DNA of 64,000 nt from a virus (IMGVR_UViG_3300043256_000135:1-64000); one strand, 5' to 3'. Positions 55,282 through 63,816 are shown, numbered from the stretch's first letter. Made by a program: numbers and translations. Notes: generated from the sequence alone by a model not told the origin.

Positions 55282-55962
55282 TTAGGAGCCGGCCAGCTGC
55301 GAGTGCAGCTTGAGGCCCTCGGGGGTATCCAGGGCTACCGTGTAGGCGCGCTCTGGGGAAAGGGTGGAATCGTTCTCCATGAGGCCCTTGGCGATGCCCG
55401 TGATCAGGGTATGAGCGTCGGCGCCTTCACCGTTGCCATCGTTGCTCGTGCCGAGCGTCTCGAACGCCTTGGCCATGCCCGCGTCCTTGGAGAGCAGAAT
55501 TGCCGTGACGTCCTCGCGCTTCTCGACCGGAAGGGTCTCGATAGCTTCGAGCAGGTCAGCCTTCGGGCCGATCTCGCCGGTCAGGTGCTTCAGCTCTTCG
55601 CCGGCCTGCTTCTCGAACCCGGCGCGCTTCGCCAGCTTCTCGGACTTCTCGACGCGCTCTTCGGCCTTGTCCGCGCGCTGCGCAGCCTTGACCAGTCGTT
55701 GGTCGTCTGACTTGAGGAACCTATCGCCATCGCGCGAGGTGTAAACGACGGGATCGGCTTCGGTCGCGTTCTTGACGATCGCGTCCTTGTCTTCGGACTT
55801 CAGGAACTCGCCCTGGCCCTCAGACTCCAGCCCGTCGAAATGGGCGCGCTGCTCGGGGGACAGCTTGACGATCTGCTCGGCACGCTCAGCGCGCTGCTCG
55901 GACTTCGCCAGCTCTTCGGGGGTGATCACCGTCTCTTCGGTGACCTTTTCTTTCTTCGACAT
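55282..55962 (-). CDS. Nested scaffold protein from internal start
   Basis: 226 aa starting MSKKEKVTEETVITPEELAK inside the longer frame. GGAGAC lies 7 bases upstream of the ATG. The arrangement copies lambda C/Nu3, in which the scaffold shares the 3' end of the protease gene. Confidence 0.65.
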   Translation of the reverse strand: MSKKEKVTEETVITPEELAKSEQRAERAEQIVKLSPEQRAHFDGLESEGQGEFLKSEDKDAIVKNATEADPVVYTSRDGDRFLKSDDQRLVKAAQRADKAEERVEKSEKLAKRAGFEKQAGEELKHLTGEIGPKADLLEAIETLPVEKREDVTAILLSKDAGMAKAFETLGTSNDGNGEGADAHTLITGIAKGLMENDSTLSPERAYTVALDTPEGLKLHSQLAGS

Positions 55963-56451
55963 GGTGATGTCTCCGGATTCGCCGAGGGGCTCGGCGGTAG
56001 CACTTGCCTGGGTTTCGTCTGACGCGAGCGAGGCAAGAAAGCCCTCGGCCAGTATTTCGTTGGTGATGCTTTCGTCGGCCTTGACCAGGGCGGATAGCCC
56101 GTGGCTGTGACCTTCTGCATCAGAAATGAGAATGTTGCCGGCATCGTCCATGATCCAGTCGTGAACGTGGCCGTCGGCGAAGCTAGTCTGCCCAGCCTTC
56201 AGCTCGGCCATTCCCTCGCTGGACGCACTGATCAGCACGATGCTGTGGGAGTGCCCGCCGGTGAAGGTGGTCATAGCCAGCCGGTTTTTCTGGATTGGCT
56301 CCACGGTGACAGTATCCGCCGCACGCTTCAGGATTGCAATGCGTGCAGGACCGTGGGCGGGGTTGTCCACAAGGCTGATTTCATCCAGGCGGAATTTCGA
56401 TATCCGACGCCGCCGCTTGGGCTTGACCGGATCTTGTGCATGGCTGCTCAT
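55282..56451 (-). CDS. Protease-linked scaffold protein with XkdF-like N-terminus
   Basis: 389 aa. The N-terminus has RLDEISLVDNPAHGPARIAI as in XkdF-like proteins, then His-rich HSHSIVL and HVHDWIM. The C-terminal 226 residues are charged and coiled-coil (AKSEQRAERAEQIVKLSPEQ), a scaffold pattern. An in-frame ATG at 55962 preceded by CCGGAGACATCACC would yield the scaffold part alone. Confidence 0.78.
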   Translation of the reverse strand: MSSHAQDPVKPKRRRRISKFRLDEISLVDNPAHGPARIAILKRAADTVTVEPIQKNRLAMTTFTGGHSHSIVLISASSEGMAELKAGQTSFADGHVHDWIMDDAGNILISDAEGHSHGLSALVKADESITNEILAEGFLASLASDETQASATAEPLGESGDITMSKKEKVTEETVITPEELAKSEQRAERAEQIVKLSPEQRAHFDGLESEGQGEFLKSEDKDAIVKNATEADPVVYTSRDGDRFLKSDDQRLVKAAQRADKAEERVEKSEKLAKRAGFEKQAGEELKHLTGEIGPKADLLEAIETLPVEKREDVTAILLSKDAGMAKAFETLGTSNDGNGEGADAHTLITGIAKGLMENDSTLSPERAYTVALDTPEGLKLHSQLAGS

Positions 56452-56867
56452 TCGTCGATTACCTCCAGGTACTCCCCGCCGATGGAAAAGCCCGTGTATT
56501 CGCCGTTCTTGGCCTTTTCGAGCAGCTCTGGGCTATCGGGAGCCATCGCAATCAGCAGACCAGAGTAGGGGGTGATGATGCCCAGGGCTTTCGCTATTTC
56601 GCTGGTCAGGGGAAAATGATGAATTACTGCGCCGTCTTGAATTGGCTGTTTGTTGCCGTCCCGCGCGTGCATGTCGCAGGCTACCCGTTTGGACTTGGCG
56701 AAGTCCGTTACAGCCTCCAGCATGGCCTGCTCCTCGAAGTGCTCGCCGTCCGAGTCGTAGAAGTCGCCATTCTCGTCGGCCACCTTGCAGATCATGGCCC
56801 AGCCGAAGATCAACCCCAGCTCGGTGCTGACCTTGAGAATCGTAGCGTCCGTGCGAAACTCAGCCAT
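56448..56867 (-). CDS. XkdF-like prohead serine protease domain
   Basis: 139 aa: LKVSTELGLIFGWAMICKVA, HFEEQAMLEAVTDFAKSKRV, ACDMHARDG and EYTGFSIGGEYLEV follow the XkdF pattern with conserved His and Ser (DMH, GFSIGG). Separate from the scaffold gene here but overlapping it by ATGA, whereas many phages carry one continuous gene. Confidence 0.8.
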   Translation of the reverse strand: MAEFRTDATILKVSTELGLIFGWAMICKVADENGDFYDSDGEHFEEQAMLEAVTDFAKSKRVACDMHARDGNKQPIQDGAVIHHFPLTSEIAKALGIITPYSGLLIAMAPDSPELLEKAKNGEYTGFSIGGEYLEVIDE

Positions 56868-57595
56868 TACAGGAGGGGGACGTACCAAACTTCAACAGTG
56901 CCGGTAAGCGTCAGGACGCCGGTGCCCGAGGTTACGGGGCTGGAGGCATTCAAGAACAAGTCCGTGGTCACTCCGGGGACTTCCGCGGCCCCAACGGCTG
57001 CCGCACCAGTGACAGTGCCGGTCGTGGTGCCGGTTGCATCGATCTTGCCGCGCAAGTCATCTTCGCCTGCGTTGCTGAAGTCGGTACTAGCTGTAACGAC
57101 AGTACCCACAGCCACATCGACCGTGCTGGCATCGCCGGCCAGATCACTGTGCGTGAAGGTCAGGGCCAGCTTGGTGGCAACAATCCGGTAGGCGGCCGGT
57201 AAATCGTCGGAGAGCTGGAGGCCTCCATAGTCGTTCGCGGCTGTCATGCTGAGAGTATCTGCGGCCAGGGTGACAGTCAACTTTTTGACCTGCGGGCCGA
57301 CTACAGCCACAGTCGCGTTGGTCGGCAGGACGGTGGGGTTGGTGTCCGCTTCGACGATGTTTCCATCGATGGCCGCCGCAGCACCCGCCAAGTCCGTATC
57401 CAGGGTTCCACCCGTCAGGGCGCCGGTCAGGGTCGGAGTCGTGAGGGCCGGGGTGTCGAAGGTTCCGGTGGTGACGGCCGGATTGGTCAGGACCGGAGTA
57501 GTCAGAGTCGGCGAGACGAAGGTCCCGGCGTCGACCTCGGGATTCCGCAGATCCGCGTTCAGGATGAGGGTGTTACGCGATAGTTTTCCGGCCAT
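56867..57595 (-). CDS. Virion protein with Thr-Pro repeats, paralog of the 189-aa protein
   Basis: 242 aa. After MAGKLSRNTLILNADLRNPE come six tandem units of TPxLTTPV / TPALTTPTLTG type. The C-terminal domain (KLTVTLAADTLSMTAANDYG, DLFLNASSPVTSGTGVLTLT) resembles the protein at 52946-53515. Probably a head decoration or fibre protein. TAATG overlap with the protease. Confidence 0.62.
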   Translation of the reverse strand: MAGKLSRNTLILNADLRNPEVDAGTFVSPTLTTPVLTNPAVTTGTFDTPALTTPTLTGALTGGTLDTDLAGAAAAIDGNIVEADTNPTVLPTNATVAVVGPQVKKLTVTLAADTLSMTAANDYGGLQLSDDLPAAYRIVATKLALTFTHSDLAGDASTVDVAVGTVVTASTDFSNAGEDDLRGKIDATGTTTGTVTGAAAVGAAEVPGVTTDLFLNASSPVTSGTGVLTLTGTVEVWYVPLL

Positions 57596-57659
57596 GAAGG
57601 GATCTCGCTCTTGGGGGTCAGATTCAGGATCGGCTTTCTGGTCTGTGATTTCAAGCCGT

Positions 57660-58658
57660 TTACAGGATGGCGGCGCCGACCGCACCCAATTCGCTCAGTT
57701 TCAGGATCCGTGTTTGGACAAGGCACCGGCAGTTGATGTCCTCCAGGGCCACCCCAAAGCTGCCGGGGTGCAGCGTGAGATTGCCGGCGCCGCTCACGAA
57801 GGGCTCGCCGACCAGCCTCCGCTGGCCGTGCATGGTCCGATGGCTGGTCTGGGCGCCAGCCCCGAAGTCCCGGACCAGCTCATCGCCCGCCGTGGCCCAA
57901 ATCCGGATGAGCTGATCACCCTGGAGCTGGCCCGACTCGATCGCCTGCCGGTACATCTCGTCCGTGCCTTCGTGGGCCACGCGCAGGCCCTCGGTCCGGG
58001 CGATGGTCTCCGACCGCAGCTTCAGCGCCCGCTTGCGGTAGCGGTCCACCATCTTGTCGATCTGGGCCTGGGAGAGAGGCTCCCCGCGATTGATGGCCCC
58101 GCGGACCGTCCGGTCGAACCGGCTGTCGCGCAGCTCTCGGGCCAGGGCCCCGCGATCCAGATCCCGCAACTGTCGCTCGTAGTTCCGCACCCAGCGTTCC
58201 TGCTGTTCGGTCAACCCAATGGAACTTCGGAAAGCACGAGCGATCTCACGGGGGTTCTTGCCCTGTTGAATCCCGTCAATCAGGGCGGCCTGGGTAGACC
58301 GGCGCTGCTGCTCAGTGAAATTGGTGACCAGCCGCAGTTGGTTCGAGCGCATGGCCTGCACGGCCCGGGTGTTTGTCTGATCGAAGCCAATGATGATCTC
58401 GTTTTCCGTCAGGAAGTTGGCCGTATCGATGCCCGCCCGTACGAACTGCTCGACCCACACCGAGCCCAAGCGCGCGGCGGCAAGGCTGATGATCTCGAAT
58501 GCTTCAGCGAACCGGGCCTGCTCCAGCAGAATAGCCAGTTCATCCAGGCTGATACTTCCCTCGATCGCGCGCAGCGCGGCCAGGAACTCCCGCTGGAACG
58601 CGGTCTCGGCGCCCACGATCAGGGCTTCGATTCGGGATTCGGGATCAATAGTAGCCAT
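57660..58658 (-). CDS. Minor head protein, MuF-like
   Basis: 332 aa. The C-terminal half has LRSETIARTEGLRVAHEGTD, QTSHRTMHGQRRLVGEPFVS and VALEDINCRCLVQTRIL, the MuF/gp7 landmarks (IARTE...AH..., HR.mhGq, P..nCRC). The N-terminal half is helical. It normally sits by the portal inside the procapsid; the portal gene itself is not in the window. Confidence 0.88.
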   Translation of the reverse strand: MATIDPESRIEALIVGAETAFQREFLAALRAIEGSISLDELAILLEQARFAEAFEIISLAAARLGSVWVEQFVRAGIDTANFLTENEIIIGFDQTNTRAVQAMRSNQLRLVTNFTEQQRRSTQAALIDGIQQGKNPREIARAFRSSIGLTEQQERWVRNYERQLRDLDRGALARELRDSRFDRTVRGAINRGEPLSQAQIDKMVDRYRKRALKLRSETIARTEGLRVAHEGTDEMYRQAIESGQLQGDQLIRIWATAGDELVRDFGAGAQTSHRTMHGQRRLVGEPFVSGAGNLTLHPGSFGVALEDINCRCLVQTRILKLSELGAVGAAIL

Positions 58659-58661
58659 AGG

Positions 58662-59478
58662 TCAGGGTATCAGCGCGGTCTCGACCATCAGAATTTCAAA
58701 GGTACTGCACACCGACGAGTTGGTCGTGTCGTTTTCCGTGATGCGAATATCGATGTCAGTCTTAGGTCCCACTACGATCGGCGCATCGAATCGATCTTCG
58801 ATGTACGACGAAGTGCCCGTCTCGCGTAACCCCATCGTACCGCGGAGTCGCCATGCACCGCCTCCGTTGCTATTGTCCCTGGTGAATAGGCCAAGCTCTA
58901 TTTCGGCCGCGGCGCCGCTCTTTGCGAAGTTGCCTTGCCAGGATGTAATAAGGCCGGTCAGGTTGCCGGCGATAGTGTACATAGCTTGCTGCGTCTGCCC
59001 CCCGGTCGGCACTAAGCACCGCCTGCGTTGCACCTGCGGATGCCAGCCGTATGGTAATGGTGCCTACGTTGGAGCCTGCACTACCTGCCGTTACCACGAA
59101 CGCGCGGAACACGCGCCGCCAGTCCGTGCGCGCGAAAGTCACGATCCCCGTGCCGTTCAGCGTGACAGTTTCTTCCGCCAACAACCAGTCGGTGCCGGCC
59201 AGCCCCTGAACCGTCAGCGTGAGCGCGCCGGTGGATCCACCGGCGCCGTCTTCGGTGGACGAACTGAGAACTTCCAGCGAGAACGTACCAGCCTGGAACG
59301 GGTACAGCCCATCGTCGTTCCATACAGTTTCAGGCAGCCCGGTGATATCCACGTCCGGGTTCTTGCCGAACTTGCGCAGGTTGGTAACTCCGTTCACGAG
59401 TCCCAGCCTCACAGCAACTTCGGGATAGTGGTCCCGGATCCATCGCCTCGACCAGCTCTGGATGTGCAGGCGTACCAT
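58662..59478 (-). CDS. Virion protein interrupted by a +1-base frameshift at a G run
   Basis: The first frame runs MVRLHIQSWSRRW to VLSADRG, and the second from GQTQQAMYTIAGNLTG to the stop at 58662. Together they make one protein of about 271 aa, with VTLNGTGIVTFARTDWRRVF and TIRLASAGATQAV before the junction and LFTRDNSNGGGAWRLRG after it. The break is a run of six G (58998-59003); five would restore the frame. This may be a sequencing error, a real mutation, or phase variation. The remnant frame alone ends at 58870. Confidence 0.65.
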
Positions 59479-59482
59479 CGGT

Positions 59483-59869
59483 TTACACGGCCTTGCACAG
59501 GCAAGTATACATCGCGGCAGCCGGGTCGCGGTCCAGGCTCTTGATGCGGTACGTCGCATCCTCAATGGTAATCCTGTCCTGCACCTTGGGCACGGCCGAA
59601 TTCTGGATACTGTCGCCGACCAGCTGAATGATCACATCGCCGTCTTCCACCAGCGTGCCCTTGACGCTCTTGATGTCGGTGGAATCGATGAAGCCCTTGG
59701 CGGTGTGGTTCGTGCTTGTCCGGTTCTTGCCGCCGGTGTTGTTGCCCGTGCGTGCGCCTCCGGTGAAGCTGATCAGGACCACGACATGCGCCGGATCTTT
59801 CAGTGTGTTGTCTCCAATCTCACGCTTGATGATCTTCGAGACATTGATGTTGGCAATCTTGATACCCAC
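59483..59869 (-). CDS. Head closure-like protein
   Basis: 128 aa starting with GTG (VGIKIANINVSKIIKREIGD). The ending EDATYRIKSLDRDPAAAMYT resembles head-stopper proteins (YxIxxxDrDPAxAxY). In the head-tail completion block between connector and MuF. Start overlaps the preceding stop as TAGTG. Confidence 0.65.
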   Translation of the reverse strand: MGIKIANINVSKIIKREIGDNTLKDPAHVVVLISFTGGARTGNNTGGKNRTSTNHTAKGFIDSTDIKSVKGTLVEDGDVIIQLVGDSIQNSAVPKVQDRITIEDATYRIKSLDRDPAAAMYTCLCKAV

Positions 59870-60075
59870 TACAATTCTGCTCCTGTTAGGTGTCGCTCTG
59901 TGCGTTCATCCGACTTGGGGACTACTGTCCAACCATTACGACCGTCTTCTGTCTGGACGGAGGTCACATCGTAGGCGGAGGTCATGTCAACCAGGGTGCC
60001 TTCGTCGTTCACTTTCATGACCTTGAACTGGTCGCCCTCTTCAGTGGTATAGAGTGTCACATGTAGACTGATCAT
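59869..60075 (-). CDS. Small protein of the connector block, 68 aa
   Basis: Begins MISLHVTLYTTEEGDQFKVM; beta-rich, ending with a charged TERHLTGAEL. ATGA overlap with the connector gene. No family recognised. Confidence 0.55.
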   Translation of the reverse strand: MISLHVTLYTTEEGDQFKVMKVNDEGTLVDMTSAYDVTSVQTEDGRNGWTVVPKSDERTERHLTGAEL

Positions 60076-60659
60076 GGGAGTCCTTGGCTCAGGTCGAAAT
60101 CGTCCTTGCTGTAGTCAACAACCTCAGTGGTGCCCCAGGCGCCGCCGGAAATGCCGCTGCTTTCAATGTAGCAGCCCACGAGGTCATTGACCACGGTGGG
60201 CAGGCGAGTTTCGCTGCCGGTGCCCGCGGTGCCGGTGAAGAATTCAACTTCGGCGCTGCCGGCCTTGACTCGCTTCACATTACTGCCGGTGCCAGTGCTG
60301 CTCTGTTCGGTGGCGTCGTCCAGAAAAATCAGGGCCTGTTCGAATTCCGCGTTGGCAAAAGCGTCGGGCGTAGTACCATCTGCAACGGCTACACCACTGC
60401 ACGCGGCCCCATCCCTAGGCCACTGAAGCGGCTGCGGCGTGACTGTATCCGTTTGCTCTCCCGACCATGTAACCGCGCGGTCAAGAAATCTCACTGCGCT
60501 AACCAACGCACGCTTTTTATTGGCAGTTGACGCATCAGTCCACGCATCAGAGCCCAGACGTGCACTGAAGTAGTCGTTGGCGTCATTGACTGGGTCCGCC
60601 GTGAGCGCATAAACGCTATACGTGTTTGAACCGATAGTTAGTGTGGATACTGTTCCCAT
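60072..60659 (-). CDS. Head-tail connector, DnaT-like/gp6 family
   Basis: 195 aa. ANDYFSARLGSDAWTDASTA, NKKRALVSAVRFLDRAVTWS and LQWPRDGAAC are the family hallmarks (YF..R.....W......K..AL..A...D....W.G.......L.WPR.G). It forms part of the adaptor ring between portal and tail. Confidence 0.8.
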   Translation of the reverse strand: MGTVSTLTIGSNTYSVYALTADPVNDANDYFSARLGSDAWTDASTANKKRALVSAVRFLDRAVTWSGEQTDTVTPQPLQWPRDGAACSGVAVADGTTPDAFANAEFEQALIFLDDATEQSSTGTGSNVKRVKAGSAEVEFFTGTAGTGSETRLPTVVNDLVGCYIESSGISGGAWGTTEVVDYSKDDFDLSQGLP

Positions 60660-60664
60660 GATTT

Positions 60665-61030
60665 CTACTTGGTAATGTCCTGTTTGAACTCGAACGTACC
60701 TTTGGCAATGGTTCGAATCTTACTGGATCCGTCCGTCTGTTGCAGGTCGAAGAAGTACTCGTTAGGGGTCTGATCCGCGTCGCCCGCCGTCAGTTCGAAC
60801 TGCACCACCCCGTTGGGGCCGTCCGTAATAGTCCCGGTCAACTGGAATAGGTTATTCACAGAGTCCACTGGCTCATCAGACGGATCCACGGTCAGCAAGT
60901 ACGAGAAACCGGTAATGGGTTCTGGAGTCACGCCGTCCGCCTTTAGGATTGTGAAGGTCCAGGGAGTCGTGTCGCCCCGGCTAATGCACAGGTCGATCGC
61001 GACCGGGCAAATGTTCAGAAGTATGGCCAT
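60665..61030 (-). CDS. BppU-like / Ig-like appendage protein
   Basis: 121 aa: ICPVAIDLCISRGDTTPWTF, FSYLLTVDPSDEPVD and YFFDLQQTDGSSKIRTIAKG. The (RGDT)xPF and FxLxxxDGxxRTIxxGxFxI pattern belongs to N-terminal domains of baseplate or capsid-fibre proteins that join a receptor binding part. Confidence 0.68.
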   Translation of the reverse strand: MAILLNICPVAIDLCISRGDTTPWTFTILKADGVTPEPITGFSYLLTVDPSDEPVDSVNNLFQLTGTITDGPNGVVQFELTAGDADQTPNEYFFDLQQTDGSSKIRTIAKGTFEFKQDITK

Positions 61031-62391
61031 TAGATGCTCACCCCTATGTTTGAGGCCGGCAGAATCACATCAACGTTCAAGTCGGCCAGTACTACGTCTA
61101 CATTGACGACAGGGCCGGCCCCAATAATACCGAGTTTGATTGCGGTAGTCTCAGGGATCTCGACTGTCTCATCAATAACCCGAGTCATTGCCCGAGAGGC
61201 TTGGATCTGCTCCACGATCTCGACCGTCTCGTTCACCAATCGCACCATCGCCCGCAGCCGAAGAGTGGTTTCCACGATCTCGATCACTTCATTCACTATC
61301 TGGACCGTACCCAGCACTCGGTTCGTAGCTTCGACGATCTGAATGACCTCATTCACTATCTGGACCGTACCCAGCACTCGGTTCGTAGCTTCGACGATCT
61401 GCTCTATCTCATCGACCAAACGAACCATGGTCCTGGGACGAACTGTCGTCTCGACTATCTCTACCACCTCGTTCATCATGCGAGTCATGGCCAAGTGCTG
61501 CTCGACAGTCTCAGAAATCTCCTCGACTTCGTTGATTACTTGCACAAGTGCTGCCCCAGCAGGGGGTGCTACTGCTAAGGTCCGGCTGCGCAGCTCGAAC
61601 ATGCGCAGCGGATGAGCGGCCATTGCCTTGATCTCGCTCTCCGCAAGGGCCCGCGTGTACACACGGACATCGTCGATCATCCCGTTGTACTCGCCATAGG
61701 GGTCTCCACCGTTGCGGGCAATGGCTGTTCCACGAACAAGAGTGTTATCAATCGTTCCGGTCTTGGAAATAGATCCAGACTGAACGCCGTTGACATAGAT
61801 CCGCATCTCAGCACCGTCATACCGAAATGCTAAGTGGGTCCACAGCCCCTCCGGCGCACCCTCGCCAGAGTTAGCTACTTGTGTTGATGTAGATCCCCCG
61901 GCCTTCAAACGCCAACGCACTTGGCCGTCGGTACTGGCGTACGACAGCATGAAAACATGATCCGCTTCTTGGACACCATTGGCCTTCACGAAGATACGCA
62001 TATCTCCGGGGCCGATGTTATCAGGCTTTAGCCACACACAGAGGGTGCACTCACTGACAGCAGAACCGTCGGGCGTCTCGATCTGGAAGTTGTCGCCATC
62101 GTCGATGGCCAGATAACCACCATTAGTACCGTCACCATCAAAATCTATCCCTGGTCCCTTGCTGCTCGCTCGCCACGTTGGAAGATTGGTTCCTGCGAAA
62201 GTGGCGTCATGTCTTCCCCGTGAACTGGGAGCTAGATTGGGGACGACCAAACCTGTATAACCCAATCCAGGCACCCACGCTCCAATCAAGCCCACCCAGT
62301 CTTCCGGAAACCGAGATTCCCCAGGACTGCGAGCGAAGCCCTGCCTGTAGCTAGGGCGCCGCGCTAGTTGGTGAAATGTTGTAACACCCAT
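61030..62391 (-). CDS. LamG-domain virion protein with C-terminal helical repeats
   Basis: 453 aa. Residues ~25-260 form a LamG/concanavalin-type fold (GIDFDGDGTNGGYLAIDDGD, LCVWLKPDNIGPGDMRIFVK, LWTHLAFRYDGAEMRIYVNG, GMIDDVRVYTRALAESEI). The last ~190 residues are about eight repeats of 20 aa with the theme MVRLVNEVVEIVETT. Could bind host sugars or decorate the virion. It lies among head and connector genes, so attachment to the capsid is possible. Confidence 0.78.
   Translation of the reverse strand: MGVTTFHQLARRPSYRQGFARSPGESRFPEDWVGLIGAWVPGLGYTGLVVPNLAPSSRGRHDATFAGTNLPTWRASSKGPGIDFDGDGTNGGYLAIDDGDNFQIETPDGSAVSECTLCVWLKPDNIGPGDMRIFVKANGVQEADHVFMLSYASTDGQVRWRLKAGGSTSTQVANSGEGAPEGLWTHLAFRYDGAEMRIYVNGVQSGSISKTGTIDNTLVRGTAIARNGGDPYGEYNGMIDDVRVYTRALAESEIKAMAAHPLRMFELRSRTLAVAPPAGAALVQVINEVEEISETVEQHLAMTRMMNEVVEIVETTVRPRTMVRLVDEIEQIVEATNRVLGTVQIVNEVIQIVEATNRVLGTVQIVNEVIEIVETTLRLRAMVRLVNETVEIVEQIQASRAMTRVIDETVEIPETTAIKLGIIGAGPVVNVDVVLADLNVDVILPASNIGVSI
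61289..61401 (-). repeat. Near-perfect 60-bp tandem repeat
   Basis: The 53 bases at 61289-61341 recur identically at 61349-61401, period 60, encoding two VEATNRVLGTVQIVNEVI units. Looser copies of the same unit extend on both sides (about 61150-61540), so the repeat number may vary. Confidence 0.85.
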
Positions 62392-62393
62392 TT

Positions 62394-62906
62394 CTACTGA
62401 AGTTCAGGTGGAATTGGAGTCAGAATGAACGAATGGGACTCACTTGTTGAATCGAAGGGATCGTCCGTATCGTTATGAACTATCGGCGAGACGTAGCGGA
62501 ACGGGATCCTCACCTTCCCTGAGATCTTCATCTCGTTCCCTACGCCCGTCGAATACACCAACGCTCCATCCAACCACAAACAGTTTCGCAATTGGTCTGC
62601 CGTCATCACGCCTTCAGCTGTCGTCGTCGGATCGGTCGTTGGCTTGCCGTCAAAGCCTGTCGTGGTGTTGCTGAACGACAAGTAGGCTAGAATCCCCTGA
62701 CCGATTACGGGCACTGTGTCGAAACTGTCGATGAACAACTCGTACATGTAGAACTCGGAGCGCGGAGCGACACCGAGATCATGGAACGAGCCCATCACCA
62801 CGCCGTCAGCAGCCAGCCCACCGAGGTCCAGGAGTTCATCTCCGCCAGTGGCGGCATCGGTCCACGTCCGCGATGCCTCGGGATTGACGTAGAGCTTGTT
62901 GACCAT
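62394..62906 (-). CDS. Virion appendage protein, paralog 1 of a tandem pair
   Basis: 170 aa beginning MVNKLYVNPEASRTWTDAAT and ending HSFILTPIPPELQ. Its neighbour has the same length, the same ends, and shared blocks (TTDPTTTAEG, LAADxVVMGSF, AYLSFSNTTTGFDGK). Beta-rich. A function in an appendage next to the LamG protein is likely from position. Confidence 0.68.
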   Translation of the reverse strand: MVNKLYVNPEASRTWTDAATGGDELLDLGGLAADGVVMGSFHDLGVAPRSEFYMYELFIDSFDTVPVIGQGILAYLSFSNTTTGFDGKPTTDPTTTAEGVMTADQLRNCLWLDGALVYSTGVGNEMKISGKVRIPFRYVSPIVHNDTDDPFDSTSESHSFILTPIPPELQ

Positions 62907-63418
62907 TACTGGAGTTCAGGCGGGATCGGTGTCAACACGACCTTATGCGCATCCGATGTAGACAATAGAGCGTCGGCTGTGTTGTTATGAAGTACTGGCG
63001 CTACATACCGGTGCGGGATATGAATGATCCCCGAAACTTTGAGTTCATTGGCTGCAGTCGTCGAGTAGACACTAGCGGCATCCACCAGCTTGACATTTCG
63101 CAATTGATCTGTCGTCATCGTGCCTTCCGCAGTCGTCGTCGGATCCGTAGTAGGGTTGCCGTCGAAGTTCGTCGTAGCATTACTGAATGACAGATAAAAC
63201 AGCACCGACTCACCGACTACTGGTGCGGTATCGAACCCGTCGATAGTCACCTCATACATGTAGTCTGCGGGCTGCGCTCCAGCACCACGATCGAGGAACG
63301 AACCCATGACCACGGCGTCTGCGGCCAACCCGCCTGCATCCATGAGTTCGGCACCGCCAGTAGTCGCGTCAGACCAATCAATCGCGGTCTCGGGATTGAT
63401 GTAGAGTTTGTTGACCAT
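62906..63418 (-). CDS. Virion appendage protein, paralog 2 of a tandem pair
   Basis: 170 aa beginning MVNKLYINPETAIDWSDATT and ending HKVVLTPIPPELQ, clearly related to the next gene down by eye over its full length. Start and stop overlap at both ends (62906 and 63418). The pair is a tandem duplication that has diverged mostly in the middle. Confidence 0.68.
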   Translation of the reverse strand: MVNKLYINPETAIDWSDATTGGAELMDAGGLAADAVVMGSFLDRGAGAQPADYMYEVTIDGFDTAPVVGESVLFYLSFSNATTNFDGNPTTDPTTTAEGTMTTDQLRNVKLVDAASVYSTTAANELKVSGIIHIPHRYVAPVLHNNTADALLSTSDAHKVVLTPIPPELQ

Positions 63419-63816
63419 CAGAGTGCCCTCGCCTGTGCTACAGTTCCAGCTCGAACTTTGCCAAGTCCCAATTCCTCAGCTCTGCTGACAGCTCTTTTCC
63501 GCAACACTGCAAGAGCAGCGATCGTGCTACTTCCAGCGCCAAAAATATCGATCATCAGATCGGCTTCTTTGCCAAATGGATTCAGTGTGCCCATTCCAAG
63601 CAAGCCAAACAGTTCTGCTTTTTTGTCAGCCGCCAGAACTGTATATTCCGCAGGAACCACTGCCTGAAGCACTTCTGTTGCTTCCATCGTGTCCCTATTC
63701 ACACTTCTATTGACTACGTTGATCTGATCCGCAGCCAACGCATCATTAGCGTCGTAGGCGCCCGTATCTGGATGGCCTGCATCCAATTCGGCGCGAAGGT
63801 CTTCTAAACGACCCAT
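63418..63816 (-). CDS. Unknown 132-aa appendage-region protein
   Basis: Begins MGRLEDLRAELDAGHPDTGA; helical, with ALAVLRKRAVSRAEELGLGK near the end. Similar short helical genes often accompany phage fibre clusters, but no family is recognised. Confidence 0.55.
   Translation of the reverse strand: MGRLEDLRAELDAGHPDTGAYDANDALAADQINVVNRSVNRDTMEATEVLQAVVPAEYTVLAADKKAELFGLLGMGTLNPFGKEADLMIDIFGAGSSTIAALAVLRKRAVSRAEELGLGKVRAGTVAQARAL

Noticed and set aside
54238-55710. 490-aa plus-strand open frame
   Set aside because: It is the mirror of the capsid, decoration and scaffold genes; no ribosome-binding site and low-complexity composition.
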